A stretch of DNA of 64,000 nucleotides from Aedes albopictus (lineage: Eukaryota; Arthropoda; Insecta; Diptera; Culicidae), in assembly GCF_035046485.1 (NCBI RefSeq), contig NC_085138.1, forward strand, positions 10,575,823-10,639,822, in the 5' to 3' direction. Each line of letters begins with the position of its first letter. Position 1 is the first letter of the stretch. Both the position numbers and the translations under genes were made by a program. The notes below the pieces were generated by a model. That model had not been told where the DNA came from and ran no database searches. It saw only the letters and a program-made list of their open reading frames with translations. This document shows positions 54,881 to 64,000 of this stretch, piece by piece.

Positions 54881-55331
54881 CCTGGGGTTTAGGCCATCTG
54901 ATCTACAAGCGTAAACAGTGATCTATTGGAGCATTATGGATGAAATTTTATGCTTGCATAGGCTCATGAAATTATGTGCTGTCAAGTGGTGAGTTCATTG
55001 TCAGTTTGAGGATCTCCAAAAACTTCCTTGCGTATAGGTCATCGAATCTACGAGGGCTAGTAGTTGTATTTAAGAGCAATAAGAATGATGTTTACACTCA
55101 CACAGCCCCAGGCATCTATGTTCTATCAAGTGGTGGGTTCTATGATTGTAGAGCATATCCGAGAATTCCCTAGAGTTAAGGCCATCTGATCGACAAGCGT
55201 ATTCAGTGATCTATTGGAGTATTATGAATGTAATTTATGCATGCATAGCCTCATGCAACTATGTGCTGTCAAGTGGTGAGTTCATTGTCAGTATGAAGAT
55301 CGCCAAGAACTTCCTTGAGTATAGGTCATCG

Positions 55332-57141
55332 GAAATTGTTTAATATAAAATACAGTGACATATGATAGAAATGTATATGTCAATTTTGTTTACGTCTGGT
55401 GTAATTTTCAGAAATTTTTGCTGTGTAGTTTGAATTATATTTCTATTACTATTGTCACAATAGAAATACATTAAGGGGCCTCACTAAACAGTTTAAATTG
55501 CTGCGTAAGCCATGAATTTCTGATTATTTGAAATGTTTCATGAAATTGCGAATGAAATAATCAAAGATTACCTTGGTGATCGCGACGTTTAATCAGAATA
55601 AACTTTAATAAGCAGTTTACGCTGTTAAGTGAATCCCCCTATTAGAACTCCAATGGCGCTGTAATCACTTTTCCTCTTAAAATATTTTAATAATTTTAAT
55701 TGTAATAATTGATTATATTTAATACTTTGATTTTTTTTTCGGAACGGGACTCGTTCCTGTGATTATGAAATTATTGGAAATCCGTTTTCTACATTTTTGC
55801 CTACATTAGTAATAACGTTCACTTTAAAAAAATATATGGGGTATTCACAGGTGTTCACTAAACAGATTAAATCACTGCGTAAGCCATGATTATCTGATTA
55901 TTGAAATGTTTCATGAAATTGCGAATGAAATAATCAAAGATTGCCTTGGTGATTGTGACGTCAGTTTAATCAGTTTACACTCTTTAGTGAATCCCCTAAT
56001 TATTATTACTACAACCAGATGAACTGAACAATTAAGTGATACTTTCAAAAGAAGCACTTTTTTTCTTTCAATATATTTTTATACATACAAATCAAATGAC
56101 AATCATCGAGCACAGTTAAAAAATGTTACATCATATAACCTGTTACAAAAGGACCCACATTTTTCCATCCGTTATTAAATTTTAAATTTGCTGTCAGTAT
56201 GAAGCTTGCATACAACTTCCCATACAAGAAGTTGTTTATTGTAAAATTAAGTGCAAGGGAATAGAAATGTATATGACAAATTTGTTTACGTCGGGTGTAA
56301 TTTTCAGAATTTTTTGCTCTGTATCGCATTGCATTCTTTTAGTAGGAACCGAAAGCTTATACAAATATCTATGTTTTTTCACTGAATTGAATTAATATCA
56401 TATTCAGGTCGGACTACCCGTGAAGTTTGAAAAAAGAATCACCCCGGATAATGGAGCCATTTGTTTCTCGTCTCCTTTTATTTTTTTTGTGATGTTAAGG
56501 CAACTTTACAGGTGTTCGTTCTGGGGATTTATCCAGAAATTCAACTGTGAATTACTCCAGGAATCCCTGCTGGCAATACCTTCTGTTGTTTTTGGGGACT
56601 GCTCCAGAAATTCCAACTGGGTATTCCTCCATCTGTAGATTACTCCAGGCATGCCATCCGGAATTACTGCTGAGGATTCCCCAGGAACTCCATCTAGGAA
56701 TTCCTTCAGGAACTGTTTCTGGGGATTCCTGAATGCCTTCTGGGGGTTTCTTCAGGAAGGCCTTCAGAAGTTTCTCTAGGGATTCTTCAAGAATTTTAGT
56801 CTGGGAGTCCTGCGAGACTTCCTTCAGGAAAAGATTCCCAGACGTAACTCTTTAAGGATTCCTGGGCTGACTCCTGGAAGATTTCCACAACGAACTCTGG
56901 AGGATTTTTTAGAAGGAAATCCTGACAGATTCCCAGAAGGAAGGCTTGCAGGAAAGCTAGAAAATGCTCGTGACACCAGAAGAATTACCAGGTGAAATTC
57001 CTTGACGAATCTCAGATGTATTTGGTTTTTTTTTTCGCCCTTGCAAAAAATAAACACTTAGTATCTAAATCTAAAGCAAATGGGCAATTCCATAGAAAGC
57101 GACTTCAAAGTGATGTCACTTCCGTTGATGTTGGTTCAAAT
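55332..57141. repeat. Composite repeat, copy 2 (inserted in the ~150-bp array)
   Basis: This matches 43711-45498 over the whole interval apart from small indels (for example about 21 extra bases near 56240) and scattered substitutions. It is flanked by a perfect 29-bp direct repeat that begins CAAGAACTTCCTTGAG, at 55304-55332 and 57146-57174, derived from the surrounding array. It is non-coding and contains the same two MITE modules and the same GGAATTCC minisatellite (about 56510-57000). Confidence 0.9.
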
Positions 57142-57239
57142 AAAACAAGAACTTCCTTGAGTATAGGTCATCGGATCTACTAACGTATTTGGTTGTCTCT
57201 AAGAGATTTACGCAATAGAGGAAAAGTTAAATGGGCTTT

Positions 57240-57955
57240 CATATTCCCCTGAATCCGCTCTGAAGACCATTGAGATGCCTTGAAACGCTTTGAAACGCCT
57301 GTAGAACCCCCATGAAATCTTCATGAAGTTTACCTGAGAGCCTCTGAACCCCACTGAAACCACTCCGAAACCTCCTGAAACGCATTGAAACGCTTTGAAA
57401 CGCCTCTGAAACCCCCATGAAACCTACGAGAAATTCACCTGCGAGCCTCTGAAGCCCCCTAAAACCCTCCTGAGACCTCATGGGACGCCCTAAAACGCAT
57501 TAACCTTTCAGGACGCGCGCCATCAAGCAGGTAAAACTGCATCGCGCTCGCGCTGTATACGACGAGCGAGGTTTTTGGGTAGTGTTGTACTTATTACAAC
57601 GGCGCGCGCGCTGAAGGGTTAAAACGCCATGAAACGCCTTGAAACGCTTTGAAACGACTCTTAAACCCCTATGAAACCTCCGTGAAATTCATCTGAGAGC
57701 CTCTGAAGGCCCCTAAAACCGCAGTGAAACCTCCTGAAACGCTCTGAAACGCATTGAATCGTCTTGAAACGCCTTGAAACGCCTATGAAATCCCTATTGA
57801 ACCTCCGTGAAATTTACCTGACATCCTTTGAAGCCCCTTAAAACCCCTTTGATACCTCCTGAAACGCATTGAAACGCCATTAAACGTTTTGAAACGCCTC
57901 TGAAACACTCATGAAACCTCCGTGAAATTCACCTGCGACCCTCTGAAGGCACCCT
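57240..57955. repeat. GAAACGCCTTGAAACG minisatellite
   Basis: Phrases such as TGAAACGCATTGAAACGC and CCATGAAACCTCCGTGAAAT repeat in higher-order units of about 110-120 bp. A GC-rich TTAA MITE has inserted at 57504-57618. Open frames on the minus strand (57239-57481) are repeat artefacts. Confidence 0.85.
57504..57618. mobile_element. GC-rich TTAA-flanked MITE, copy B (inverted relative to copy A)
   Basis: CCTTTCAGGACGCGCGCCAT follows TTAA (57500-57503), and CGCGCGCGCTGAAGGG precedes TTAA (57619-57622). The surrounding minisatellite would read AAACGCATTAAAACGCC across the empty site, close to its consensus. This makes TTAA the duplicated target. Confidence 0.9.
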
Positions 57956-57959
57956 TAAT

Positions 57960-59100
57960 TGCATATTTGATATGGGGAAGGTGTCCGGAGTCCAAAAATG
58001 GACACCAGAATATCCAAGATGGTGGTCTAAAATCCAAGATGGCTGCTCTAAATTCATGATGACAGTTGTTTAATGGAGTTTTAGGCCACCATAACATGTA
58101 ATATGGGTATATTTGGTATAGGGGAGATGTCCGGAGTCCAAAAATGGCGACCAAAATATCCAAGATTGTGGTATAAAATTCAAAATGGCGGCCCAAATTT
58201 CAAGATGGTGGCTGTTTAATGGAGTCTTAGGCTATAAAACAATTCAATATGGGTCTATTTGGTATGACGATGATGCCCAGAGTACAGAAATCAGAGTAAA
58301 TCCAAGATGATGGCTCCAAATTCAAGATGGCGGCTGTTTAATGGAGTTTTAGGCCCTAAAACCATTCAATATGGGTATTTTTGATATGGGGAAGATGTCC
58401 GGAGTCCAAAAATGGTGACCAGAATATCCAAGATGGCGGTCTGAAATCCAATATGGCGGCTTCTAATTCCAGATGATGGCTGTTTAATGGTGTTTTAGGC
58501 TTTAAATCCATGCAATATCGGTATATTTGGTATTAGGAACATATCCGGAGACTAAAAATGGCGACCAGAATATCCAAGATGGCGGTATAAAATCCAAGAT
58601 GGCGACTCCAAATTCAAGTGGTGGCTGTTTAATGTGAAACTCCAAAACCTTTCAATATGGGTTTATTAGATGTCCGGAGGCTAAAAATGGCGACCAGCAT
58701 ATCCATGATGGTGATCTAAAATTCAAAACTGTGGCTGTTAAATGGAGTTTTAGGCAATAAAACCATGTCATATGGGTATATTTGGTATAGTAAGGATTTC
58801 CGGAGTCCAGAAATGGCAACCAGAATAACCAAGATGACGTTTCAATATCCAAAATGGCGGCTATTTAAGAGGCTCTAAAACTATTCCATATGGCTATATC
58901 TGGAATGGGGGAGAAGTCTGAAGTCCAAAAATAGCGACCAGATTTTTCTAAAGGCGGACTTAAATCCAAAAGGGCGGCTCAAATTTCAAGATCGCGGTTT
59001 TTTTAAGAGATTAAGGCCCAAATAAACGGTATGAAACGTATGAAAGTGCGATATTCTTCAACATTTCACTTAAGTTTTGTTGAAATGGGCTTTTGAATGC
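57960..59100. repeat. ATGGCGG-rich tandem array, ~140-bp units
   Basis: The phrase TGTCCGGAGTCCAAAAATGG, with variants, begins units near 57982, 58128, 58268, 58395, 58547, 58670, 58798 and 58918. Each unit contains several AAGATGGCGG phrases and ends TTTAATGGAGTTTTAGGC. Spacing averages about 135 bp. Minus-strand ORFs (57909-58196 and 58652-58852) are artefacts of the repeat. Confidence 0.88.
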
Positions 59101-59140
59101 ACGAGAAAGGCGCCATCACCGCTAGGTGGATCAATTGGGT
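59101..59140. mobile_element. Right end of the ACGAGAAAGGC dispersed repeat
   Basis: CACGAGAAAGGCGCCATCACCGCTAGGTGGAT matches, in its two halves, the right end at 6405-6440. It directly follows the ATGGCGG array, suggesting the array is cargo of another member of the same family. Confidence 0.65.
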
Positions 59141-59806
59141 TGTTTAGTGAATAAAATATTGCTATTTTCTGTAGCCTAATCGAAAGAGCTCATTTTTCTG
59201 AGTATAAAGTGATTTTATTGGATTCGAATACCTTTATTTTGATGGTTAAATTAACAAAATAGTTTTAATTTCCGTGGATAGAATGACAGTTCAATTGATA
59301 AAATGACAGTTCGACCCGAACAAAAAAATTTCCCCATACAAACTTTAAATGCATTTTAAAAATAGTTCCCGGATTCCAAAAGTTATGAAATTTTGGATTT
59401 CAATTAATTTTTGGGCGGAGAATCCGAATCTGAAATAATCCGGATACCCCTAAAGAACCCAATTAGGGTTTTTATAGATGTCAAAACTAGCAGTCAGGAT
59501 TCCCTCCTGAATTTCTAAATGTAGTTCACGTTGTATTGCGACATTTGCACCCATTTAGACTCGGCCGAAATTCATTATCATCACAGTCGAATTTCGCACA
59601 CGACTTCGCAGCGGCTGGCATGCACAAGTTCGGTTGAGTTCAAGACAGGGGCGTCGGATGCACAACAGGTAAACAAAATATGTTTGATTAGTGTGAAATT
59701 TCGCTGGGAAATGATGATTCAGTGTATTCTCAAATTATCACAGTAGTCTAAACATTAATGAGAAACCCAATAAACACTGATGTCACTGGTCCTGTCCTAG
59801 TATCAT
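59141..59806. other. Non-coding stretch
   Basis: No gene recognised. The ORF at 59531-59746 has no family resemblance. Confidence 0.35.
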
Positions 59807-59808
59807 TA

Positions 59809-60094
59809 CCGTCTACCCCCGTTGGTTTGAACGACACCTCATTCAAACCAACGGGGTTCATTTTTAATTTGAACTTCTAGCAACCCTGTTGCTAGAAGTC
59901 GAAAAACACACTACTGGCAACCTGATTTGGTGTTTTGTTTTGATTCTGCGTTCCGTTTCACACCGTTTCATTAGCAGAATGACGTTTGAACCACTTTTAG
60001 TTTGAATGATGTGCAGATTAGAGGGGGTCAAACCTGAGAGGTCAAACTAAAAAGTGTTCAGATTACATGCGGTCAAACCAACGGGGGTAGACGG
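59809..60094. mobile_element. MITE with CCGTCTACCCC ends, copy 4 (complete, inverted)
   Basis: CCGTCTACCCCCGTTGGTTT and its reverse complement bound 286 bp, with TA on both sides (59807-59808 and 60095-60096). It is the reverse complement of the copies at the left of the window and lies about 245 bp upstream of the FATP-like exon. Confidence 0.92.
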
Positions 60095-60338
60095 TAATAA
60101 ACTATCAAGGTCGTTGCCATTCAATTCGCCTTTGTCTACTTTATAATACAGTTCAAATCTCGCGGCTTTATAGCATATTCGGCTGCTCATAGAGATAAGG
60201 AAAGCTTGAGCTTCCTACGCCGGCTACCACGCAACCGCGATCAGCTTGCTGTTGAGCTTTTAAGCCGCCAAAGCTTTACACTGACCGTCGACTTATTCGC
60301 TTCTTTCTCTCTCTCTCTCTCTCTCTCTTCGTTCACAG
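60095..60338 (+). other. 3' end of the intron before the FATP-like exon
   Basis: This holds a long pyrimidine tract with a (CT)n run at 60308-60328 and a good acceptor, CTTCGTTCACAG, ending at 60338. Confidence 0.65.
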
Positions 60339-60700
60339 CCATCCATCATCGACATAGAGAAGGGACGGGTAGAAAATGACCACCCGAGCGGAGTCAACAA
60401 CGGCAAACAGTACAACATCTCCGCTGCGGTGTCCCTGAACGCCGTTCCAGGTGCGACGACCAGCGAGAGTGCCAGTGCCAGTCCACGCTCGACCAGTGAG
60501 CGGATCAGTCGCGTTTTCCTGTACGTGATTCAGTTCGTCGGGTTCGGTTGTTCGGTCGCGGGTATCGTCCTCGTTTGGTACTACATGGGTTGGGAGTTCG
60601 GATTGCCGGCGCTGCTGATCGCCCTGCTGGCCGTGCTGATCGCCAGCGGGAAGTGGCGCTGGTTCTACATCGCCGCCGTGACGATCCCGCGGGATGTGAC
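60339..60700 (+). CDS. Fatp: Long-chain fatty acid transport protein (FATP-like), one internal exon
   Basis: FATPs are membrane acyl-CoA synthetases that take up and activate long-chain fatty acids. This exon encodes about 120 residues of the N-terminal region. An acidic/polar cytoplasmic-looking lead (IDIEKGRVENDHPSGVNNGK) and a Ser/Thr-rich stretch are followed by two hydrophobic segments, VFLYVIQFVGFGCSVAGIVL and FGLPALLIALLAVLIA. It ends KWRWFYIAAVTIPRDVT, which matches the conserved FATP block just after the membrane anchor (W-R-W...T-x-R-D). The acceptor ends at 60338 and the donor is AC|GTGAGT, so the exon is phase 0 at its start and phase 2 at its end. GC content and codon use are clearly higher than in the surroundings. 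No ATG lies in frame at the start, so an upstream exon supplies it unless initiation is internal. The AMP-binding domain would be in later exons outside the window. Confidence 0.75.
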
Positions 60701-62353
60701 GTGAGTTGAGCGTGACACGTGGAATACGTGGTTGATGAATACATACCTTGACGTATTACATAGATAGTTGAAGCTAATTGCAGAGCGTGTGCGTTCGGTA
60801 GTTGAAGGGAAAATTTTTTAGAGATTTTCATCCGAAAGACGTTAATTGTGGTTTTCCATGGACGAGTGATCATCGGATAGCACGACATACTACACGGAGC
60901 AAGCCATGGAAAGTGTTTTCCAAGGTTTGCTTTGATCTTGACGAGAGGAAACCGGTTTCTTCGAGGCTTGAGCAATTGACGGCGGTTGACCATGATTGAG
61001 CATCTAGTAGGCCGCCGCTTCAGTTGTTGTTGTTTTGGTAATGGCACGCTGCTGCTGCTGATGATGATGATGATGAGCAGGGGCTGTTTGTGGTGTTAGC
61101 AGTGGCGACTGATTGACCTTGCAGTACCAGCACCAGCGGCTATGTGACGTATTCGGTCAATTTGAACTCTCGTACCCGAATCGCGAATAATTAGCTTCGT
61201 GGCTGAACAATTGCCTCGATCGAGCGAGCTAGTGTGAATTTCCTATAAGGCATTAAGTGGAGGTTAGCAAGCTACACAGCAGCAACAAAAGACGAAACAC
61301 AGCACGACTGACTTGCGCGATTATTATGCAAGACTCTTGACTTCTCCGGAATGAGGCTGAAGTGTGTTGGTGCCTCAACAGGTTAAGCAAGGTGATACTA
61401 GGCTATTGTGTAAACTTCTTTCGCGATACTTGTCAATGATAAGCCGGTTGGGATGTTTTGTTGAACTTCTTATAGATTCGTGCTCCAATCTGGCCATACA
61501 GATCAATTTTTAAGAAACTCTACCAAAGTCATATTCAAATATATCCGGAAAAATGCACCTCATCGGTCTCCGGCATGGGTGAAACGTGCGTGACATTCCA
61601 TCATTTTATCGTCGCGCAGTGCACCAGACCACGCGTTCTACACCCAATGAGTCGTTTTGACAGTCGAACGCGTCGTCGCATACCAAGTAGGCGCAGCCAG
61701 TATGTGATATGAGCGTCGATTGATGATCGATCTATTGGACCTTGGCGCGCTGTTGAGTGTCATGTCTTTCGGCGCTTCCTCCCAGAACTATTTGCCCAAC
61801 ACGTCATATTTATACGTTCGACAAGCTGACTACTTGGTTGACTGACTCTTGATTCGAGGTCGAATTCCTTTGTACGGACTTATTTTCGGTAAAAGTGATA
61901 ACCGAACCGGCTCATGCTGTTATCACCTCCATTTACAGCTTGATACCACCGTGACCGGCCTGCTTTGCTTTCAATGGATTCCTAAATCCACTGCCTGCTA
62001 TCACCAGAGCCATAATTTACACGCTTTCACTTTCTGTCATTCAGAGTGAATATTGTGTTACATACTGCACACTGCTGCATAGTAGCCCATGAAGTCCAAA
62101 CCATCGCATGGCGATGACGATTTTTCTCCTTTTCTCCCCCTCTCCGGACTGTACCTGTACTGTGGTGCAGGCAGCAGAATTGCAGGGCCACGCGAGGCTA
62201 ACGTCCGTTCAGCGCCAGCTGGGTTTTATTTTGTATTACCTAGCCAGCTATCTTTTACTGCAAAACTGACAACAAGTCGCGTTGTAAGCGTGTTTCGTAA
62301 TGGCTTATTTCAGTGACGGCGCGGCGCGGAGCTTCGTCATTCGTCATCGTTTT
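60701..62353 (+). other. Intron following the FATP-like exon
   Basis: It starts with donor GTGAGT. The first 1.6 kb is GC-richer than most of the window and contains a CTG-type run (about 61046-61077), but no further exon was found. It may hold regulatory sequence. Confidence 0.5.
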
Positions 62354-62445
62354 TGCCTTTCTCGGACACCTGAAGAGTACTGAAAGGCTATATGTTCACT
62401 CAAAAACGAATCTTTGATGGAAGGCTCGGAGCGTCGAGTCACATC
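62354..62445. mobile_element. Left-end fragment of the TGCCTTTCTCG dispersed repeat
   Basis: TGCCTTTCTCGGACACCTGA, then GAAAGGCTATATGTTCACTC and GTCGAGTCACAT, match the first 90 bp of the repeat at 4424. It breaks off where CCCAAGTAACAATGG begins. Confidence 0.7.
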
Positions 62446-63011
62446 CCAAGTAACAATGGTAGTTGAACAGTGAGAGTCACAGCTGAACAATGGTTGGTTA
62501 ATGGTGCCAATAGCTGAATAAGTCGTAAGCTGAACATCTAGTTGAAAAGTAGCTTGTTGAGTTTATAAAATATCTTTTATTCAGCTTATCATCGTATGCT
62601 GAATATGATACTCAAAAGAAGATTATCCGACTTCTCTATATCCATTTATCCAGTCTTTCTACAATATTGAAAGTTATGCGCTAGGATTCTTTTATTCAGC
62701 CTTTAATGATAATAACAAACTATCAGTGAGAAAGATGTGCGGATCATAATAATTCACAAAAAATGGATTGTAAATTTAAAATAACATTCAAAAGGAATTG
62801 TACTTAATACCGCAATTTGAAGAAAAGACGTGAGAAATGTGAAAAAGTGTTGAAGACCATATTTTCCGAAAATAAAGAAACGGATTTTGTCGTTTTCGAT
62901 CATCGAACGATGGATTGCGAACCTGCTGCAGTAGTTACACTATCGAAAGGTAATCTGTACAGAATTTATAAATGATAAAGTATTGCTTGACCAAATATTA
63001 CATTTGCTTAT
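62446..63011. other. Non-coding stretch, possible start of a DNA transposon
   Basis: CCCAAGTAACAATGG, which abuts the truncated repeat, resembles a transposon end, and GTTGAACAGTGAGAG and AGCTGAACAA phrases follow. A related TTGTTCAACCTTTATTCAG phrase lies near 63717 in the opposite sense. If real, this element would include the ORF at 63170-63529. Confidence 0.35.
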
Positions 63012-63014
63012 TTA

Positions 63015-63159
63015 GGGTCTGTTCCAATTGCCGAATTAAAATTTTTACTTATATTTGACAGTTGGACACTTAAACTTGACAGTTCTTCAATGGAAATAAT
63101 AAACTTGACACTTCAGTTTAAGTGAAAATTAATTTTAATTCTCCAATTGGAACAGACCC
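63015..63159. mobile_element. MITE with TTA target duplication (PIF/Harbinger-like)
   Basis: GGGTCTGTTCCAATTGCCGA at the left is mirrored by CTCCAATTGGAACAGACCC at the right. TTA lies at both edges (63012-63014 and 63160-63162). Length is 145 bp, non-coding. Confidence 0.88.
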
Positions 63160-63169
63160 TTAGAAGGCA

Positions 63170-63529
63170 TCAACGGCATTCCTGATGTTGAACAATTACT
63201 AGGGTCCCAGTGACGCGGTCAATGATGAGGACTATGGTATTGAAGGTGACGGTATAATACATTTCCGTCGCCTCAGCTTCCGCTTCTGCGAACGTCTTGA
63301 AGGACTTTCGTTTTAGTGTGCAGGAAATTTTGTACCATTTCGAGGACGGGGCTGACGACCGGTCTTTGATGAGCGTCGCGGCATTTTTGTCTGGCCACAT
63401 CAAGACGCTTCCGTTGACCCAACGTTGAGGTACGATAGAGATGAGGGTTTTTCCGCGTTCTATCGTTTCGACAACGGCGAAACAACTAGCGTTCTCTAAA
63501 AATAGATAACAGATACTTGTTATCCACAC
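63170..63529 (-). CDS. DUF4806-type N-terminal domain protein, partial (119 aa)
   Basis: The open frame contains CFAVVETIERGKTLISIVPQ, then RWVNGSVLMWPDKNAATLI and WYKISCTLKRKSFKTFAEAE. This is the pattern of the N-terminal region of DUF4806 proteins (a V-V...V-P-x-x-W...W-P layout), which in insects are often encoded by repeated DNA. A possible 61-base intron (63496-63556; GTAAATATT...CTATTTTTAG on the minus strand) lies just upstream, but the exon before it has no ATG in the few codons I could read. No DUF4806 domain itself is seen. It may be a decayed transposon-borne gene in the FATP intron. Function unknown. Confidence 0.4.
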   Translation of the reverse strand: MWITSICYLFLENASCFAVVETIERGKTLISIVPQRWVNGSVLMWPDKNAATLIKDRSSAPSSKWYKISCTLKRKSFKTFAEAEAEATEMYYTVTFNTIVLIIDRVTGTLVIVQHQECR

Positions 63530-63556
63530 CGTGGAATATTAATTATGAATATTTAC

Positions 63557-64000
63557 CTGTATTTCTGTTAATTTTCTCTGACTGCAGCGGTGTTTATCGA
63601 TAACCGAACCGAGCACTGAACTGTAAACAAAACAATGATGTTTTGACAGCTAATCCATGCATTCGTAACAAAGCACTTCCATCGCTTATTCAACCTCAAC
63701 ACAGCCTTTGTTCATAATTGTTCAACCTTTATTCAGACACGACGGTATCTAGCTTGTTCTTTCACAAATCACTAAGCTCGTACCATTTCAGGTGGAGTAG
63801 ATGCTAAGGTAAGTGACTATGAATCAATGCACCTAAGTTCGATTCTCAATTATAATCATCATTTATATATTTCAATTTCAGCAACTATGAACTACTATTC
63901 TACATCTAGACCAAGAGTCCTGGCAATTCTGGCCTAAATTCTGTGGGACTAATTCTGATTTTTTTTTGGTAGTGCTGTATAAGTGATGATTAATTGCTGA
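63557..64000. other. Non-coding end of the window
   Basis: No gene or clear repeat recognised apart from the TTCAACC/TTATTCAG phrases near 63690-63740. Confidence 0.35.

Larger units (their letters stand above)
53819..55331. repeat. Divergent ~150-bp tandem array, related to 1901-2660
   Basis: Unit starts like GATATTCTAGGTGTTCCATA occur near 53819, 53972, 54108 and 54262 (spacings 153, 136 and 154). More units with CATCTGATCTACAAGCGTAA and AGTGATCTATTGGAG phrases run from about 54880 to 55331 and resume at 57146. The pattern of a 'TCCAAACT' start and a 'CTACGGGTGTAAC'-like phrase is shared with the 152-bp array at 1901-2660, so they look like distant relatives. The array is interrupted by a palindromic MITE and by the composite repeat. 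Confidence 0.65.

Noticed and set aside
60505..61047. Minus-strand 180-codon ORF overlapping the FATP-like exon
   Set aside because: It is antisense to a well-supported exon, crosses its donor, and is Arg/Thr-rich as expected for the complement of GC-rich coding DNA.

Overview
The window looks like a stretch of a culicine mosquito genome, most likely Aedes. It is intron or intergenic DNA packed with transposable elements, and the only convincing host coding sequence is one exon of a fatty-acid transport protein (FATP-like) gene at 60339-60700 (+). Support for Aedes is the mix of a Ty3/gypsy element, a BEL/Pao element, an I/LOA-type LINE, hAT and TTAA-flanked elements, a tRNA-derived SINE, many MITEs, and several dispersed repeats that I recognise as abundant in Aedes (the GCCTTTCTCGT-ended repeat and the GGAATTCCTCCA minisatellite). 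There are no bacterial features, no CRISPR and no functional-looking tRNA gene.

Layout. 1-7.8 kb: three copies of a MITE ending CCGTCTACCCC, a SINE, a 152-bp tandem array, a small palindromic MITE, and a dispersed repeat with a ~150-bp array inside it. 7.76-11.41 kb: a GC-rich TTAA MITE joined end to end with a 3.5-kb fold-back element whose arms are about 1.6 kb. 13.20-24.60 kb: a complete Ty3/gypsy retrotransposon with two 647-bp LTRs that read as identical, a CATG target duplication, gag and pol linked by a canonical -1 slippery site, and a 3.6-kb region after pol with no sense ORF. 24.6-26.1 kb: the GC-richer host flank of that insertion, with a possible first exon of a host gene. 26.3-27.6 kb: minisatellite.

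28.5-38.0 kb: a decayed BEL/Pao element on the minus strand. Its RT is split by a 2.27-kb hAT-like element with a perfect 8-bp duplication, and that hAT element carries a 348-bp TTAA palindrome, so three insertion layers are stacked. 38.0-46.9 kb: small tandem repeats, a TCA-flanked MITE, and the first copy of a 1.8-kb segment. 46.94-53.17 kb: a nearly intact LINE (ORF1 with zinc knuckles; ORF2 with endonuclease, RT and RNase H) with one frameshift in a run of seven A and a 14-bp target duplication. 53.2-59.1 kb: a hAT end, a divergent ~150-bp array interrupted by a MITE and by the second copy of the 1.8-kb segment, a GAAACGCC minisatellite containing a second TTAA MITE, and an ATGGCGG-rich array. 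59.8-64.0 kb: a fourth CCGTCTACCCC MITE, the FATP-like exon with good splice sites, and its downstream intron with a TTA-flanked MITE and a DUF4806-like ORF.

The elements are not a pathway. They form a record of nested insertions. The Ty3/gypsy element looks youngest and possibly still competent, the LINE is one base from intact, and the BEL element is long dead. The best candidates for something undescribed are the fold-back element, the splice-site-rich 3' region of the Ty3/gypsy element, and the 1.8-kb segment copied between flanking 29-bp direct repeats.
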